NCBI RefSeq assembly: GCF_002332255.1 | Contig: NZ_NRGW01000001.1 | Span: 992,001-1,056,000, forward strand | Reading direction: 5' to 3' | Length of the DNA stretch: 64,000 nucleotides | DNA from: Halomonas sp. JB37 | GTDB taxonomy: Bacteria > Pseudomonadota > Gammaproteobacteria > Pseudomonadales > Halomonadaceae | In this document: positions 1 through 8,248 of the stretch, piece by piece | How positions within the stretch are numbered: position 1 is the stretch's first letter | Layout: each line of letters opens with the position of its first letter | Notes under the pieces: model-generated | The model's database searches: none | Seen by the model: the letters and a program-made list of their open reading frames with translations, nothing else | Told to the model about the DNA's origin: nothing | Position numbers and translations under genes: made by a program

Positions 1-841
1 AGCCGTGCATGCTACACACACCTACCACCAACTTAAGGGTTTACAGCCTCTGGATACGCTGTTGGTGGCGGGTGGCAGTGGTGTAATGCACCAGCGTGAC
101 ATGGCCGAAGTGAAGCAGGTGCTTTGTGAGGTCGCCCCAACGGTACGGCGGCTTGGGTCGATCTGCTCTGGGGCATTTCTATTAGCCGCTGCAGGGTTGC
201 TGGATGGCTGTCGCGTTACCACCCATTGGCGCCATGCCGAGCAATTAGCCGAGGAGTACCCCGCGCTTAGTGTCGAGCCCGATGCGCTGTATAGCGAAAG
301 CAACGGTCGCTACACCAGCGCAGGCGTAACGGCGGGGATTGATTTGGCGCTGTCGTTGGTAGAGGCGGATCACGGTGCCGAACTTGCCGGGCGGGTAGCC
401 CGCGAACTGGTGGTGTTTTTGCACCGCCCCGGCGGGCAGTCGCAGTTCAGCGAGATACTGCGCCGCCAGCAGGCTGTGGGGCCACTGCGCCGCTTGCTGG
501 ATCAACTTCACGCCGATCCCAGCGTGGATCATGGGCTTGAGAGCATGGCTGAGCTGATGGCGGTCTCTCCACGCCATCTTACCCGGCTGTTTAGACGCTA
601 CTTAAATACCACGCCCGGCGCTTACCTTACCCAACTACGCCTTGAACAAGCGCGCTTGGCGCTGCTCAACGAGCGCGAAAATTTATCCCTTGACCGCTTG
701 GCACAGCGCTGGCGGCTGGGCGGCGCGGAGCAGCTGCGCCGCCAGTTTCAGCGCTACTATGGCGTATCACCCTCGGTCTATCGCCAACGCTTTGCGTCTT
801 CCCATGCCACGTCTCATCAGGAGAGTGTCTTATGCCTCTGA
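1..841 (+). CDS. GlxA-family AraC regulator with DJ-1/PfpI domain, 5' end missing
   Basis: Transcription regulator made of an amidase-like DJ-1/PfpI domain followed by an AraC DNA-binding domain. The reading frame is open to the window edge, so the GTG at 5 is probably not the start; about 40-60 N-terminal residues of the usual 310-340 are missing. The DJ-1 nucleophile-elbow region is visible (ICSGAFLLAAAGLLDG, then THW). The last 100 residues hold the two AraC helix-turn-helix units (MAELMAVSPRHLTRLFRRYL and a second one ending YYGVSPSVYRQRF). The stop overlaps the start of the MFS gene by 10 bp, so the two are probably co-transcribed and the regulator may control that exporter. The ligand is unknown. 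Confidence 0.88.
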   Translation, partial: AVHATHTYHQLKGLQPLDTLLVAGGSGVMHQRDMAEVKQVLCEVAPTVRRLGSICSGAFLLAAAGLLDGCRVTTHWRHAEQLAEEYPALSVEPDALYSESNGRYTSAGVTAGIDLALSLVEADHGAELAGRVARELVVFLHRPGGQSQFSEILRRQQAVGPLRRLLDQLHADPSVDHGLESMAELMAVSPRHLTRLFRRYLNTTPGAYLTQLRLEQARLALLNERENLSLDRLAQRWRLGGAEQLRRQFQRYYGVSPSVYRQRFASSHATSHQESVLCL

Positions 842-1995
842 CCGTCACCCTATTATCACTTTGCCAAGCATTGCTGGTTACCGGCAACGTTTTGTTGATT
901 GCCGTCTCGCCGCTGATCGGGGCTTCCTTGGCCCCGAGCACGTCATGGTCGACCGCGCCGGTTGCCACCCAGTGGCTGGGGCTAATGTGCGCCACCATTC
1001 CTGCCTCGCTCATCATGGCCAGGCTGGGCCGTAAACGCGGCTTTATACTGGGTAACATCGTTGGGTTGGTGGGCGCGCTGGTCGCCGTGCAAGCGTTGAT
1101 GAGCCAGCGTTTTGGGTTGTTCTTGCTGGCAACATGGTTGATTGGTATCGGCATTGGCTTTGGCCAGCTGTATCGCTTTGCCGCGGTGGAAGCGGCACCC
1201 GCCAAGCTACGTGATCGAGCGATTGGTTTGGTGATGGGCGGTGGTGTGCTGGCTGCCTTTGCTGGGCCGTGGCTAGCAAGGGTGAGTCGTGAGCTTGGCG
1301 ACGTACCCTTTTTGGCGAGTTTTGTGGGCTTGGCCGCGCTCTACGCATTGGCGTTAGTGGTGTTAATGCTAACAAGATTACCGCCCGCCTCGCGCACTCA
1401 TGGTGAAGGCACCCCGCTGCCGCTGGGTAAGATACTCCGCCAGCCCGGCTTCATTGTGGCGGTGAGCGCGGCGATGGTCGGTTACGGTGTGATGAACCTG
1501 GCCATGACGGCCACACCGCTTGCCATGGCAGGGGCTGGGCACCACTTTAACCACGTTTCAATGACCATTCAGTGGCACGTGGTGGCGATGTTTTTACCCT
1601 CGTTCTTCACCGGCCATTTGGCCGCCCGCTTCGGCGCCAAGCAGGTCATTGTGGCAGGCTGCCTGCTGCTGGTGGCCAGTGCGTTGGTTGCCCAGTGGGG
1701 GATCGGTTTAGCCGGTTTCAACGTGGCGCTGATTCTGCTGGGTTTGGGCTGGAACTTTACGTTCCTACCCGCTACCGGGCTGCTCACTGAAAGCTACCGC
1801 CCGGTAGACAAGGCGCGGACACAGGCCGCCAACGAGTTTTTAGTGTTTGGCACCGCCGCCATCACTGCGTTGCTCGCAGGACCTTTGGTCAGCAGCTTGG
1901 GATGGGCGACGCTTAACCTACTGTTGATCCCCGCTGCGCTGGTGCCCTTGGCGGTACTGTTGTGGCAGCATCGCGCCAGTTTGGCACACGCTTAG
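832..1995 (+). CDS. MFS transporter
   Basis: Inner-membrane secondary transporter of about 387 residues, with roughly 12 hydrophobic segments and the MFS loop signature between helices 2 and 3 (MARLGRKRGFILG). The pattern fits drug or metabolite export MFS proteins, but the substrate cannot be read from the sequence. It overlaps the upstream AraC-type regulator by 10 bp, which suggests translational coupling and local control. Its stop overlaps the convergent HAD gene stop by 4 bp, so no intergenic terminator lies between them. Confidence 0.85.
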   Translation: MPLTVTLLSLCQALLVTGNVLLIAVSPLIGASLAPSTSWSTAPVATQWLGLMCATIPASLIMARLGRKRGFILGNIVGLVGALVAVQALMSQRFGLFLLATWLIGIGIGFGQLYRFAAVEAAPAKLRDRAIGLVMGGGVLAAFAGPWLARVSRELGDVPFLASFVGLAALYALALVVLMLTRLPPASRTHGEGTPLPLGKILRQPGFIVAVSAAMVGYGVMNLAMTATPLAMAGAGHHFNHVSMTIQWHVVAMFLPSFFTGHLAARFGAKQVIVAGCLLLVASALVAQWGIGLAGFNVALILLGLGWNFTFLPATGLLTESYRPVDKARTQAANEFLVFGTAAITALLAGPLVSSLGWATLNLLLIPAALVPLAVLLWQHRASLAHA

Positions 1996-2438
1996 AAATC
2001 CCCCGGCGCGCACTGTAGGCAGGTAAGCCCGAGTGCGCGCCACTGGGTGACCACGGCATCGCGGTCATCCAGCACCAGCCAGGGGGCGAAGCCGTCGCGG
2101 CGCATTTGATTGAGAAGTGCAGCTTTTACCTCTTCATCATCCACATGATCATCGCCCTCAGGGCGTAGGTACATGGCATCGAAAGGGATGGTGTGGCGCT
2201 CTAGCCAGCGCTGGGTATGCGCTCTGTGGCTATCCGGCCGGCCGCTGCAAATCACAATCTGCTGACCTTGTGCCTTAAGCATTTTCACCAGCCTGACAAC
2301 CGGCTCAATGACCGGCGCCTCGGCCATATGGGCGAAGAAGGGTTCCCACTGTTTTTGGCTACCCAGCACCCAGTCGCTGACCTGGTGCGGATGAAACTCG
2401 GCAAGGGTACCGTCAACATCAACAATTACTGCGGACAT
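1992..2438 (-). CDS. HAD-type phosphatase, polynucleotide-kinase 3'-phosphatase-like
   Basis: Small stand-alone HAD phosphatase of 148 residues. Motif I is DVDGTLAEF (two catalytic Asp), motif II is CSGRPDSHR, and the C-terminal acidic motif is LVLDDRDAVV. The compact order without a large cap domain resembles the phosphatase half of T4-type polynucleotide kinase/phosphatase. It is the last gene of the leftward ABC-importer operon and overlaps the end of the MBL-fold gene by 13 bp. I infer that it removes phosphate from the product made by the MBL enzyme; the substrate is not known. Confidence 0.75.
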   Translation of the reverse strand: MSAVIVDVDGTLAEFHPHQVSDWVLGSQKQWEPFFAHMAEAPVIEPVVRLVKMLKAQGQQIVICSGRPDSHRAHTQRWLERHTIPFDAMYLRPEGDDHVDDEEVKAALLNQMRRDGFAPWLVLDDRDAVVTQWRALGLTCLQCAPGDF

Positions 2439-3517
2439 GCAAAACTCCTTAGTGGCGAAAAAGTGGCTGAGCGCGCATCGGCTTTAAGTCGGCGAGTCTT
2501 ACAGAGGCGCTTACCCAGCAGCCTGCTCCACGTGTTCAATTCATGATCAGTAAGCTGAGTAAATAGCGGAACGGTCTGGGTAGCGCCTAACTGATCGGTG
2601 AGTGCCACCAGGTGCGAGGCACGCAGGTGCACATTCCAGCGCTGCGCGCTTATCTTGCCTGCGGCGAGCTGGGCGCAGCGTTCGGGCGTTAAATAGCCGG
2701 TATGCAGTAGATGATGATGGGGCCACTGATCTGGCGTGTCATCGCGGTCGCTAATCAGTTGAAGCGTGGCATTTTGGTCATTCTTACCTGTCAAAACGCG
2801 GGCAATGGCGGCATCGATGCCCGGGCGTCTTAGCGTGACAGGCTGAGCAAGCAGGCTTGCCAAGGCACGTCGTATTGCTGGATCAATCGCCAAACTTATT
2901 CCCTGTTGCAGGGCTAGCTGGCTAAGCCATAGCGCCAGCTCCAATGCGCGACCGGAGGTGGGAACGGGGAGCGCGAGCGGACGATGAAGCTGCTGGCGCA
3001 GCTGCTGATAGCACACTGCTTGCGGGGCATCGTAGCTGCCGTAAGAGCCGTCAAGTAGTGCAGTGGCGGCTTTGGGCGGCGTATCGAACGGGAACACCCG
3101 CGACTCAAAGCAAGCATCGCCGCTGTAAAATACGCCGTTGCCCATCGCTAAGTGCAGCCATACGCCCCCTAGCGAGTGGCCGGCTTGCCCCGTGGTGACG
3201 TCAATGCCTGCGACGTTTAGCGAGCCGCGCTCGGGCAATGGTCGCCAGGCGCGGCTAGGTGGCAGCGCCTGAGCGACCAGCGGCGTGCAGTACAGCGGCA
3301 CATCGTCAGGCAGGTGGGCCACACCGCCAATATGATCGATATGATCGTGACTAATCAGCACTGCGTCTACATCAAGACGGTTGGCCCACGTGATGGTGTC
3401 ACCGGGATGGAGCGCGCCACCTGCATCCAGCAGCAGGCGTTTGCCGTTCGCCTCGACCACGATAGCGGCAGGGCCTTTGTCGCCTAAGCCGCTTAGAATG
3501 TCGATGTTGACGGTCAT
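2426..3517 (-). CDS. MBL-fold metallo-hydrolase (phosphodiesterase/nuclease-like)
   Basis: Metallo-beta-lactamase-fold hydrolase of about 363 residues. The metal-binding motif is SHDHIDHIGG, followed by a histidine in GHSLGG and an Asp in YSGDACF, as expected for a two-metal site. The C-terminal part (GYLTPERCAQLAAG, later LRASHLVALTD) recalls the last motifs of CPSF-type nucleases, so a phosphodiester substrate is plausible. The ATG at 3517 forms an ATGA overlap with the ABC ATPase stop, which decides the start over a GTG/ATG 18 bp upstream. The gene is translationally coupled to the importer, suggesting that it acts in the cytoplasm on the imported compound. No exact family assigned. Confidence 0.78.
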   Translation of the reverse strand: MTVNIDILSGLGDKGPAAIVVEANGKRLLLDAGGALHPGDTITWANRLDVDAVLISHDHIDHIGGVAHLPDDVPLYCTPLVAQALPPSRAWRPLPERGSLNVAGIDVTTGQAGHSLGGVWLHLAMGNGVFYSGDACFESRVFPFDTPPKAATALLDGSYGSYDAPQAVCYQQLRQQLHRPLALPVPTSGRALELALWLSQLALQQGISLAIDPAIRRALASLLAQPVTLRRPGIDAAIARVLTGKNDQNATLQLISDRDDTPDQWPHHHLLHTGYLTPERCAQLAAGKISAQRWNVHLRASHLVALTDQLGATQTVPLFTQLTDHELNTWSRLLGKRLCKTRRLKADARSATFSPLRSFACPQ

Positions 3518-4560
3518 TGGTCGGGCTCCAGACACCAGCCTTGAAGAAGGGTGGCAGCGACTTGACTACCCAGTTCAGGTGCGCTGTGGTGATAGGCGAG
3601 CAGCGTTTCGCCGCTGGGCAGACGCAGGCTGAGCTCATAGCGCTCGCCACGAAAAATGACGCTTTCAACCTGAGCGGGCAGTTGGTCTGCCATCGCAGCA
3701 GAGAGGCTGATCCGAATATGCTCGGGGCGTACCAGTACCGTTTGAGTGCGCTCGGACGCCATGGCATTCAGGCCGTGCATTAGGCTTGCGCTCTCCAGCT
3801 TCTGCCCAGGGCGGCCAGCGGCGACGTTTAGCTGGCTGCCTTGGCCTATAAATCCCGCGACCCACGCTGTGCGCGGCTCACGATAGAGCATCTCCGGAGC
3901 ACCCCACTGAACTAGCTTCCCTGCTTTCATCACGGCGATTTTATCGGCCAGTGCCATCGCCTCGCTCTGGTCATGCGTGACGTAGACCAGGGTAGCGCCA
4001 GTGCGCTGATGAAAGTCACGGAAGCTGTGCTCCATGGTGGCGCGCAGGTGGCGGTCAAGATTGGCCAATGGCTCATCCAGCAGTACGACGGACGGGTCGC
4101 TGACCAGGCAGCGTGCCAGGGCCACTCGTTGGCGCTGGCCGCCGCTGAGAGCCTGGGGCGTACGCTCGGCGTAGGCTTCAAGCTCTACCAAGGCGAGTGC
4201 TTGCTGAACCTTGTGTTGATACGCCGCCCCGCGCAGGCCGCGCAGTTTGACCGGGTAGCCCACGTTGTCAGCCACGCTCATGTGCGGCCATAGCGCATAG
4301 GACTGGAACACCATGGCCATATTGCGCTGTTCGGGCGGTACATGAATCTCGGTACTTGCCAACGTGCGGTTGCCTAACCGCAGGGTACCTTCGTTAACCG
4401 CCTCAAAGCCTGCCAGCATGCGCAGCATGGTGGTTTTGCCGCAGCCGCTGGGGCCGAGAAGCGCCACAAACTCACCAGGGGCAACCGCGAGGGATAGTTC
4501 ATCGACGGCGGTGTGTTCGCCAAAGCGTTTGGTGACACGCTCAATGGTTAGCCCGGTCAT
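3514..4560 (-). CDS. ABC importer ATPase (PotA/FbpC/phosphonate-type)
   Basis: ATP-binding subunit of a binding-protein-dependent importer, about 348 residues. Walker A is GPSGCGKTT, the signature is LSGGQRQRVALARC, Walker B is VVLLDEP and the switch histidine is in VTHDQSEAMALAD. A TOBE-like domain fills the last 100 residues. Three in-frame ATGs (4590, 4575, 4560) arise from a triplicated 15-bp unit. I prefer 4560 because the conserved protein begins just after it and because a 15-codon ORF with a strong Shine-Dalgarno ends there in ATGA. The gene lies between the permease and MBL genes of one operon. Confidence 0.88.
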   Translation of the reverse strand: MTGLTIERVTKRFGEHTAVDELSLAVAPGEFVALLGPSGCGKTTMLRMLAGFEAVNEGTLRLGNRTLASTEIHVPPEQRNMAMVFQSYALWPHMSVADNVGYPVKLRGLRGAAYQHKVQQALALVELEAYAERTPQALSGGQRQRVALARCLVSDPSVVLLDEPLANLDRHLRATMEHSFRDFHQRTGATLVYVTHDQSEAMALADKIAVMKAGKLVQWGAPEMLYREPRTAWVAGFIGQGSQLNVAAGRPGQKLESASLMHGLNAMASERTQTVLVRPEHIRISLSAAMADQLPAQVESVIFRGERYELSLRLPSGETLLAYHHSAPELGSQVAATLLQGWCLEPDQ

Positions 4561-4604
4561 ATTAGCCTTGTCCATATTAGCTCTGTCCATATTAGCTCTG
4601 CCAT
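4557..4604 (-). CDS. Candidate 15-codon coupling ORF
   Basis: An ATG at 4604-4602 lies 7 nt after an AAAGGAG ribosome-binding sequence inside the end of the permease gene. It opens a 15-codon frame (M A E L I W T E L I W T R L I) that stops with TGA overlapping the ATPase ATG at 4560 (ATGA). It is made almost wholly of a 15-bp tandem triplication, hence the repeated ELIWT. It may exist only to deliver ribosomes to the ATPase start. Translation is an inference; no homologue is expected for so short a peptide. Confidence 0.4.
   Translation of the reverse strand: MAELIWTELIWTRLI
4558..4602. repeat. 15-bp tandem repeat, three copies, at permease/ATPase junction
   Basis: Units at 4558-4572, 4573-4587 and 4588-4602, with plus-strand consensus CATATTAGCTCTGTC; the first unit differs at two positions and the third at one. 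Each unit carries, on the minus strand, TAATATG: the permease stop codon sequence and an ATG. The duplication therefore multiplied the ATPase start codon in frame. Confidence 0.9.
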
Positions 4605-6292
4605 GGGATTACTCCTTTGGGTAGTCGTGGCGCCAGTAAACTAAGTGCCAGCATTAATGAAGCAACCATGATCACCACCAGCACTGAAACGGCGGAGGCC
4701 AGTACGCTTTCGCCACCTTCATCAAGATTGAAAATCAGCACGCCGAGGGTTTCGTTACCGGCGCTCCACAGCAGTGCGGACACAGTGAGTTCGTTGACGG
4801 CTAATAAGAACACCAGCAGCCCACCGGCAAACACGGCGGGTGCCACCAGCGGTAGCACGATGCCGCCTAGCCGCCGCCAAGGGCCTGCGCCGGCTAGCTG
4901 GGCGGCTTCTTCAAGCGACGGGTCAAGCTGCGCTAAGCTGGCGGCCACGGGCTTGACGCAAACCACCAAAAAGCGCGCCAGATAGGCGATGAAAATAAGC
5001 CCCAGGGTGCCGTAGAGCGCCACATTAATAATCGGCAGTGGGCGTACAAACAGCAGGATGCAGGCAATCGCCAGTACCACGCCGGGAAGGGCGTAGGGAA
5101 TTTCAATCGCGCTGAGCACTACGTCACGCAAGCGTTCGGGCAAGCGCTGTAATCGATACGCCAGCGGCAGGCTAAGCAGCATCAGCACCACGGCGGCACT
5201 GCCCGCCAGCCATAGGCTATTGTTGACTGCCCGCCACGTTGCACCCTGACGACCAATCACGTCGGCATAAGCGTTCAACGTGAGCGTTTCAGCGTTAAGC
5301 GGCACGCCCATGGCCGGCACCAGAGAACTGGCGATAAGGGCGAGTAGCGGTGCGACTAAAATAACCACTAAGATGCCGACCAGCGTTGCCGTTACCAGCG
5401 TGCGCCAGCGGCCAAGCGTAAAATCATGCGAGCGGCCGCTATGGCCACCTAATCCAAAGCGGCTGCGGCTCATCAGGCGCTGCTGGAGTGCCACGCCGGT
5501 CAGCGCGAGTAAGCCAATCAGCAGTGACAGGGCGGCCATTTCAGCCAGCACGCCGGTGCCGAAACTGGCCATGCGCTGATAGATCAACGTGGGCAGCACA
5601 AAATACCCGGCAGGAATGCCCAACATGGCGGGAATGCCGAAGTTGCCCAGGCTCGAAATAAACGCCATTGAGCCCCCGGCCACTAAGCCGCTGCGGGTAA
5701 CGGGCAGGATAATATGGCCCCACACCTGGGTTTGCTTGGCGCCGCTAATGCGCGCGGCTTCGATAAGCTCGCGGGGCAGTGAAAGTAGACTAGTGCGCAG
5801 AGCCAGAAACACCAGCGGGGCGCTTTGGATACCTAGCAGTAAGGCAATGCCTTCCGCTGAGTAGAGTGGTTGAGGGTTGCCTAGCGGCGGTGCCATGCCA
5901 ATGCTTTTTAATAGCGGGCTAGCGGGCCCAAACAGCTGTAGCCAGCTTAAGGCGGTCACCTGGGGCGGAATCATCATGGGCAGCATGAAGCAGAACACCA
6001 GCCACGATTTACCACGCACGTTGGTGAGCGTGATGGCAAACGCAAACAGGCTGCCCAGCACCAGCGCAATCAGCATGCCAAGCCCTGAGGTATACAGGCT
6101 GTGCCAGAGTGCACGCCAGGTGCTGGCGCTGTTGAGTACTTGCCACAGTGGAGACTGCCGGCCTTGAGCAAGGTCGCTCAAGGCCTCCATCAGCAGGCGC
6201 ACGCTGGGCACTAGGCTAAGCAGCACAATGCCGATTAACAGGCTGGAAAGCAGCCAGCGATGCTGGCTGCTATAGGTCAGGGCAGGTGTCAT
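4592..6292 (-). CDS. ABC importer fused permease (two 6-TM halves)
   Basis: Inner-membrane permease of about 566 residues carrying two complete binding-protein-dependent transport domains, as in FbpB, ThiP and the 2-aminoethylphosphonate-type permeases. Each half has an EAA loop for the ATPase: ELIEAARISGAKQTQVWGHI in the first and SLEEAAQLAGAGPWRRLGGI in the second. The ATG at 6292 lies just after the stop of the binding-protein gene; a GTG at 6298 would overlap that stop as GTGA, so either start implies coupling. It works with the neighbouring binding protein and ATPase. The substrate is undetermined. Confidence 0.87.
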   Translation of the reverse strand: MTPALTYSSQHRWLLSSLLIGIVLLSLVPSVRLLMEALSDLAQGRQSPLWQVLNSASTWRALWHSLYTSGLGMLIALVLGSLFAFAITLTNVRGKSWLVFCFMLPMMIPPQVTALSWLQLFGPASPLLKSIGMAPPLGNPQPLYSAEGIALLLGIQSAPLVFLALRTSLLSLPRELIEAARISGAKQTQVWGHIILPVTRSGLVAGGSMAFISSLGNFGIPAMLGIPAGYFVLPTLIYQRMASFGTGVLAEMAALSLLIGLLALTGVALQQRLMSRSRFGLGGHSGRSHDFTLGRWRTLVTATLVGILVVILVAPLLALIASSLVPAMGVPLNAETLTLNAYADVIGRQGATWRAVNNSLWLAGSAAVVLMLLSLPLAYRLQRLPERLRDVVLSAIEIPYALPGVVLAIACILLFVRPLPIINVALYGTLGLIFIAYLARFLVVCVKPVAASLAQLDPSLEEAAQLAGAGPWRRLGGIVLPLVAPAVFAGGLLVFLLAVNELTVSALLWSAGNETLGVLIFNLDEGGESVLASAVSVLVVIMVASLMLALSLLAPRLPKGVIPWQS

Positions 6293-6294
6293 GA

Positions 6295-7299
6295 TCACCC
6301 GCCGAATAAATCGCTAAAGCGCTGTTTAAGCGCTGCTTCTTGCTCCAGGGCCTGCTCAATGTCCACCGGCATCAGCGTAATGCTGTCGCGGGCAGGGAAG
6401 CCTTCGGGCGGCGTTACATCGTGGCGCGCAGGCAGATAGCCCTGCTGGCTCACCAGCGCTTGGCCCTGTTCTGAGAGCACGAAATCCACAAACTTCTGCG
6501 CGGCATCCACATTCTTGGCGTCTTGCATAATCGCCACTGGCTCAGTCACTGCGCTGACGCCCTCTTCAGGGAACACAAACGCGACCGGCGAGCCTTTAGC
6601 CGCTTCACGAATGGGTAAGAAGTCGACCACGATACCGTAGGGCTTAGTGCCTGCGGCCACGGCGTTGAATACGCCACCATTGCCGCCCTGGGCTTCGGTA
6701 CGATTGGCGTGCAGCGCGTCGTAGTAGTCAGCCCCCAGTGCCGGATTGGCGCTGATGGCCGCCATATGGATTAACGCTGCGCCAGAGTAAAGCGGGCTGG
6801 GCATGGTGACGAGCCCCTCATAGTCGGAGCCCAACAGGTCTTGCCAGCTTTGCGGCTGGTGCTCAGCGCCGGTGTTATACACAATCCCAGTGGTGATCAG
6901 CTTGGTGCCGTAGTAGTAGCCCTCCGGGTCGTATAGCTCGGCGTCATGTGCCTGACGCTCATCACTTAAGTAAGGCTGCAAAAGGCCTTCTTGTTTGAGC
7001 GACTCCATGGTCATGCTGTCGGCAATCAGCAGTACATCTGGATTGCTCACCCCTGCTGAAAGCTCCGAACGCAGCCGCGTCATTAGCCGCGTGGTGCCAT
7101 CGCGCACCCACTCCACTTCAATGTCGGGATAGGCCGCTTGAAAAGCATCCACCGTTTGTTGGGCATCGCTGTTGGGCTGGCTGGTGTAGAGCACGAGCTT
7201 ATCGTTAGCAACAGCCTGAAAAGAAGCAGCAAGACTGGCTACCGCGACGGCAGTAACAAGGGCAGAAACCGAGATAGATAACAAAGGACGCTTCAACAT
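6295..7299 (-). CDS. Periplasmic binding protein of the ABC importer
   Basis: Extracellular solute-binding protein of 334 residues with an N-terminal signal peptide ending near SFQAVAN; the mature protein starts about DKLVLYTSQP. The fold is the one shared by ferric, thiamine and phosphonate binding proteins (type II, with LVLYTS at the start and PDVLLIADS). Tyrosines occur as DYYDAL and GYYYGT, but I cannot place them as an iron ligand pair. It is the first gene of a leftward operon that continues with permease, ATPase, MBL hydrolase and HAD phosphatase. The enzymes behind it favour an organophosphorus substrate over iron; that is inference. Confidence 0.85.
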   Translation of the reverse strand: MLKRPLLSISVSALVTAVAVASLAASFQAVANDKLVLYTSQPNSDAQQTVDAFQAAYPDIEVEWVRDGTTRLMTRLRSELSAGVSNPDVLLIADSMTMESLKQEGLLQPYLSDERQAHDAELYDPEGYYYGTKLITTGIVYNTGAEHQPQSWQDLLGSDYEGLVTMPSPLYSGAALIHMAAISANPALGADYYDALHANRTEAQGGNGGVFNAVAAGTKPYGIVVDFLPIREAAKGSPVAFVFPEEGVSAVTEPVAIMQDAKNVDAAQKFVDFVLSEQGQALVSQQGYLPARHDVTPPEGFPARDSITLMPVDIEQALEQEAALKQRFSDLFGG

Positions 7300-7367
7300 G
7301 GGAAAACCTCAAGTGAGTGAACCCCACCTAAGCTACTGTCATCTGCTTACAACAAAGTGACAGTACG

Positions 7368-7419
7368 CTTTCGTTTGAAACTTTTTATCTTTCGTTCTCT
7401 GCTTTATTTGCTTTCGTTT
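7368..7419. promoter_or_regulatory. Triple direct-repeat operator, probable DeoR site
   Basis: CTTTCGTT occurs at 7368-7375, 7389-7396 and 7411-7418, so the copies are 21 and 22 bp apart, close to two helical turns each. They lie between the divergent importer operon and the deoR-type gene, just before the latter's start. Direct TTTCG-containing repeats are typical of GlpR/DeoR-family operators. A protein bound here could control both promoters. Confidence 0.6.
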
Positions 7420-7434
7420 CGTCGTGAGGTCTCC

Positions 7435-8187
7435 ATGCGTCAGTTCGAACGTCGCCAGCTGTTGTTGCAGCGTATTCACTTAGAGGGCCGCCAATCGTTG
7501 GACGTATTAGCACATCTCTTTAACGTTTCGGTGCAGACCTTGCGGGGTGATATTCGCTACTTAGCCGATAAAGGCTTAGTGCTGCGTCGCCAGGGCGAAG
7601 TGCTGCCGTTTCCCGAGCAGGAGAACATCGGCTATGACCAGCGCCAGATTGTTAATGTGGCGGGTAAAAGACAAATTGCAGCCCGCGCGGCAAGCCTGGT
7701 GCAAGATCATCAGGCACTGTTTCTAGGCACCGGCACGACGGTTGAGCAACTGGCGGATGCGCTTAGCGACAAGCAAGGCTTGCATATCATGACTAATAAT
7801 CTGCATGCGCTGATTAAACTATGTCAGTTGAAGTGCGAATTAGTCGTGGCCGGTGGTCGCGTGCGCCGTCGCGATCAGGACGTCATTGGCGGTGATGCCT
7901 GGCGCTTTTTTCAACGTTACCGTGCCGATGTAGGCATTGTGTCGGTGGGCGGAATGGATAGCTATGGTCAGCTTTATGATTATAACGATGATGAAGCCAT
8001 GGCCCGTGAAGCGCTGTTAGCCCACTCCAGTTACCGTGTACTGGTGTTAGATAAAACCAAGTTTGATCTGCCTCTGCGCTGTACAGCAGGTCAACTAGGT
8101 GATTACGACGCAGTTGTGACCGATGTGCCGCTGCCCGATAAGTTAAGAAGCCCGCTGGCGGCTCAGGGCATAATGTTTTTGGGGTAG
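7435..8187 (+). CDS. DeoR-family transcription regulator
   Basis: Repressor-type regulator of 250 residues. The N-terminal winged helix includes RQSLDVLAHLFNVSVQTLRG and DIRYLADKGLVLRRQG. The sugar-phosphate-isomerase-like sensor domain follows, with the phosphate-binding loop FLGTGTTVEQLADAL and the DxxF/K region VLDKTKFDL. The ATG at 7435 is chosen because GAGG precedes it and the conserved ERRQLLLQRI follows; an upstream GTG at 7357 would add a basic, non-family stretch running through the direct repeats. DeoR proteins usually bind a phosphorylated metabolite, which fits a divergent operon with two phosphoryl-hydrolase candidates. Confidence 0.9.
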   Translation: MRQFERRQLLLQRIHLEGRQSLDVLAHLFNVSVQTLRGDIRYLADKGLVLRRQGEVLPFPEQENIGYDQRQIVNVAGKRQIAARAASLVQDHQALFLGTGTTVEQLADALSDKQGLHIMTNNLHALIKLCQLKCELVVAGGRVRRRDQDVIGGDAWRFFQRYRADVGIVSVGGMDSYGQLYDYNDDEAMAREALLAHSSYRVLVLDKTKFDLPLRCTAGQLGDYDAVVTDVPLPDKLRSPLAAQGIMFLG

Positions 8188-8248
8188 CGGTGTACGGCCC
8201 TCGTGACTGCTATGCTTAAAGCCTATTACTGACGCGAGGATCGCAATC

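Noticed and set aside
6295..7299. Ferric-iron binding protein (FbpA) assignment
   Set aside because: The fold is shared with many substrates; I could not place the tyrosine pair, and the operon enzymes point away from iron.
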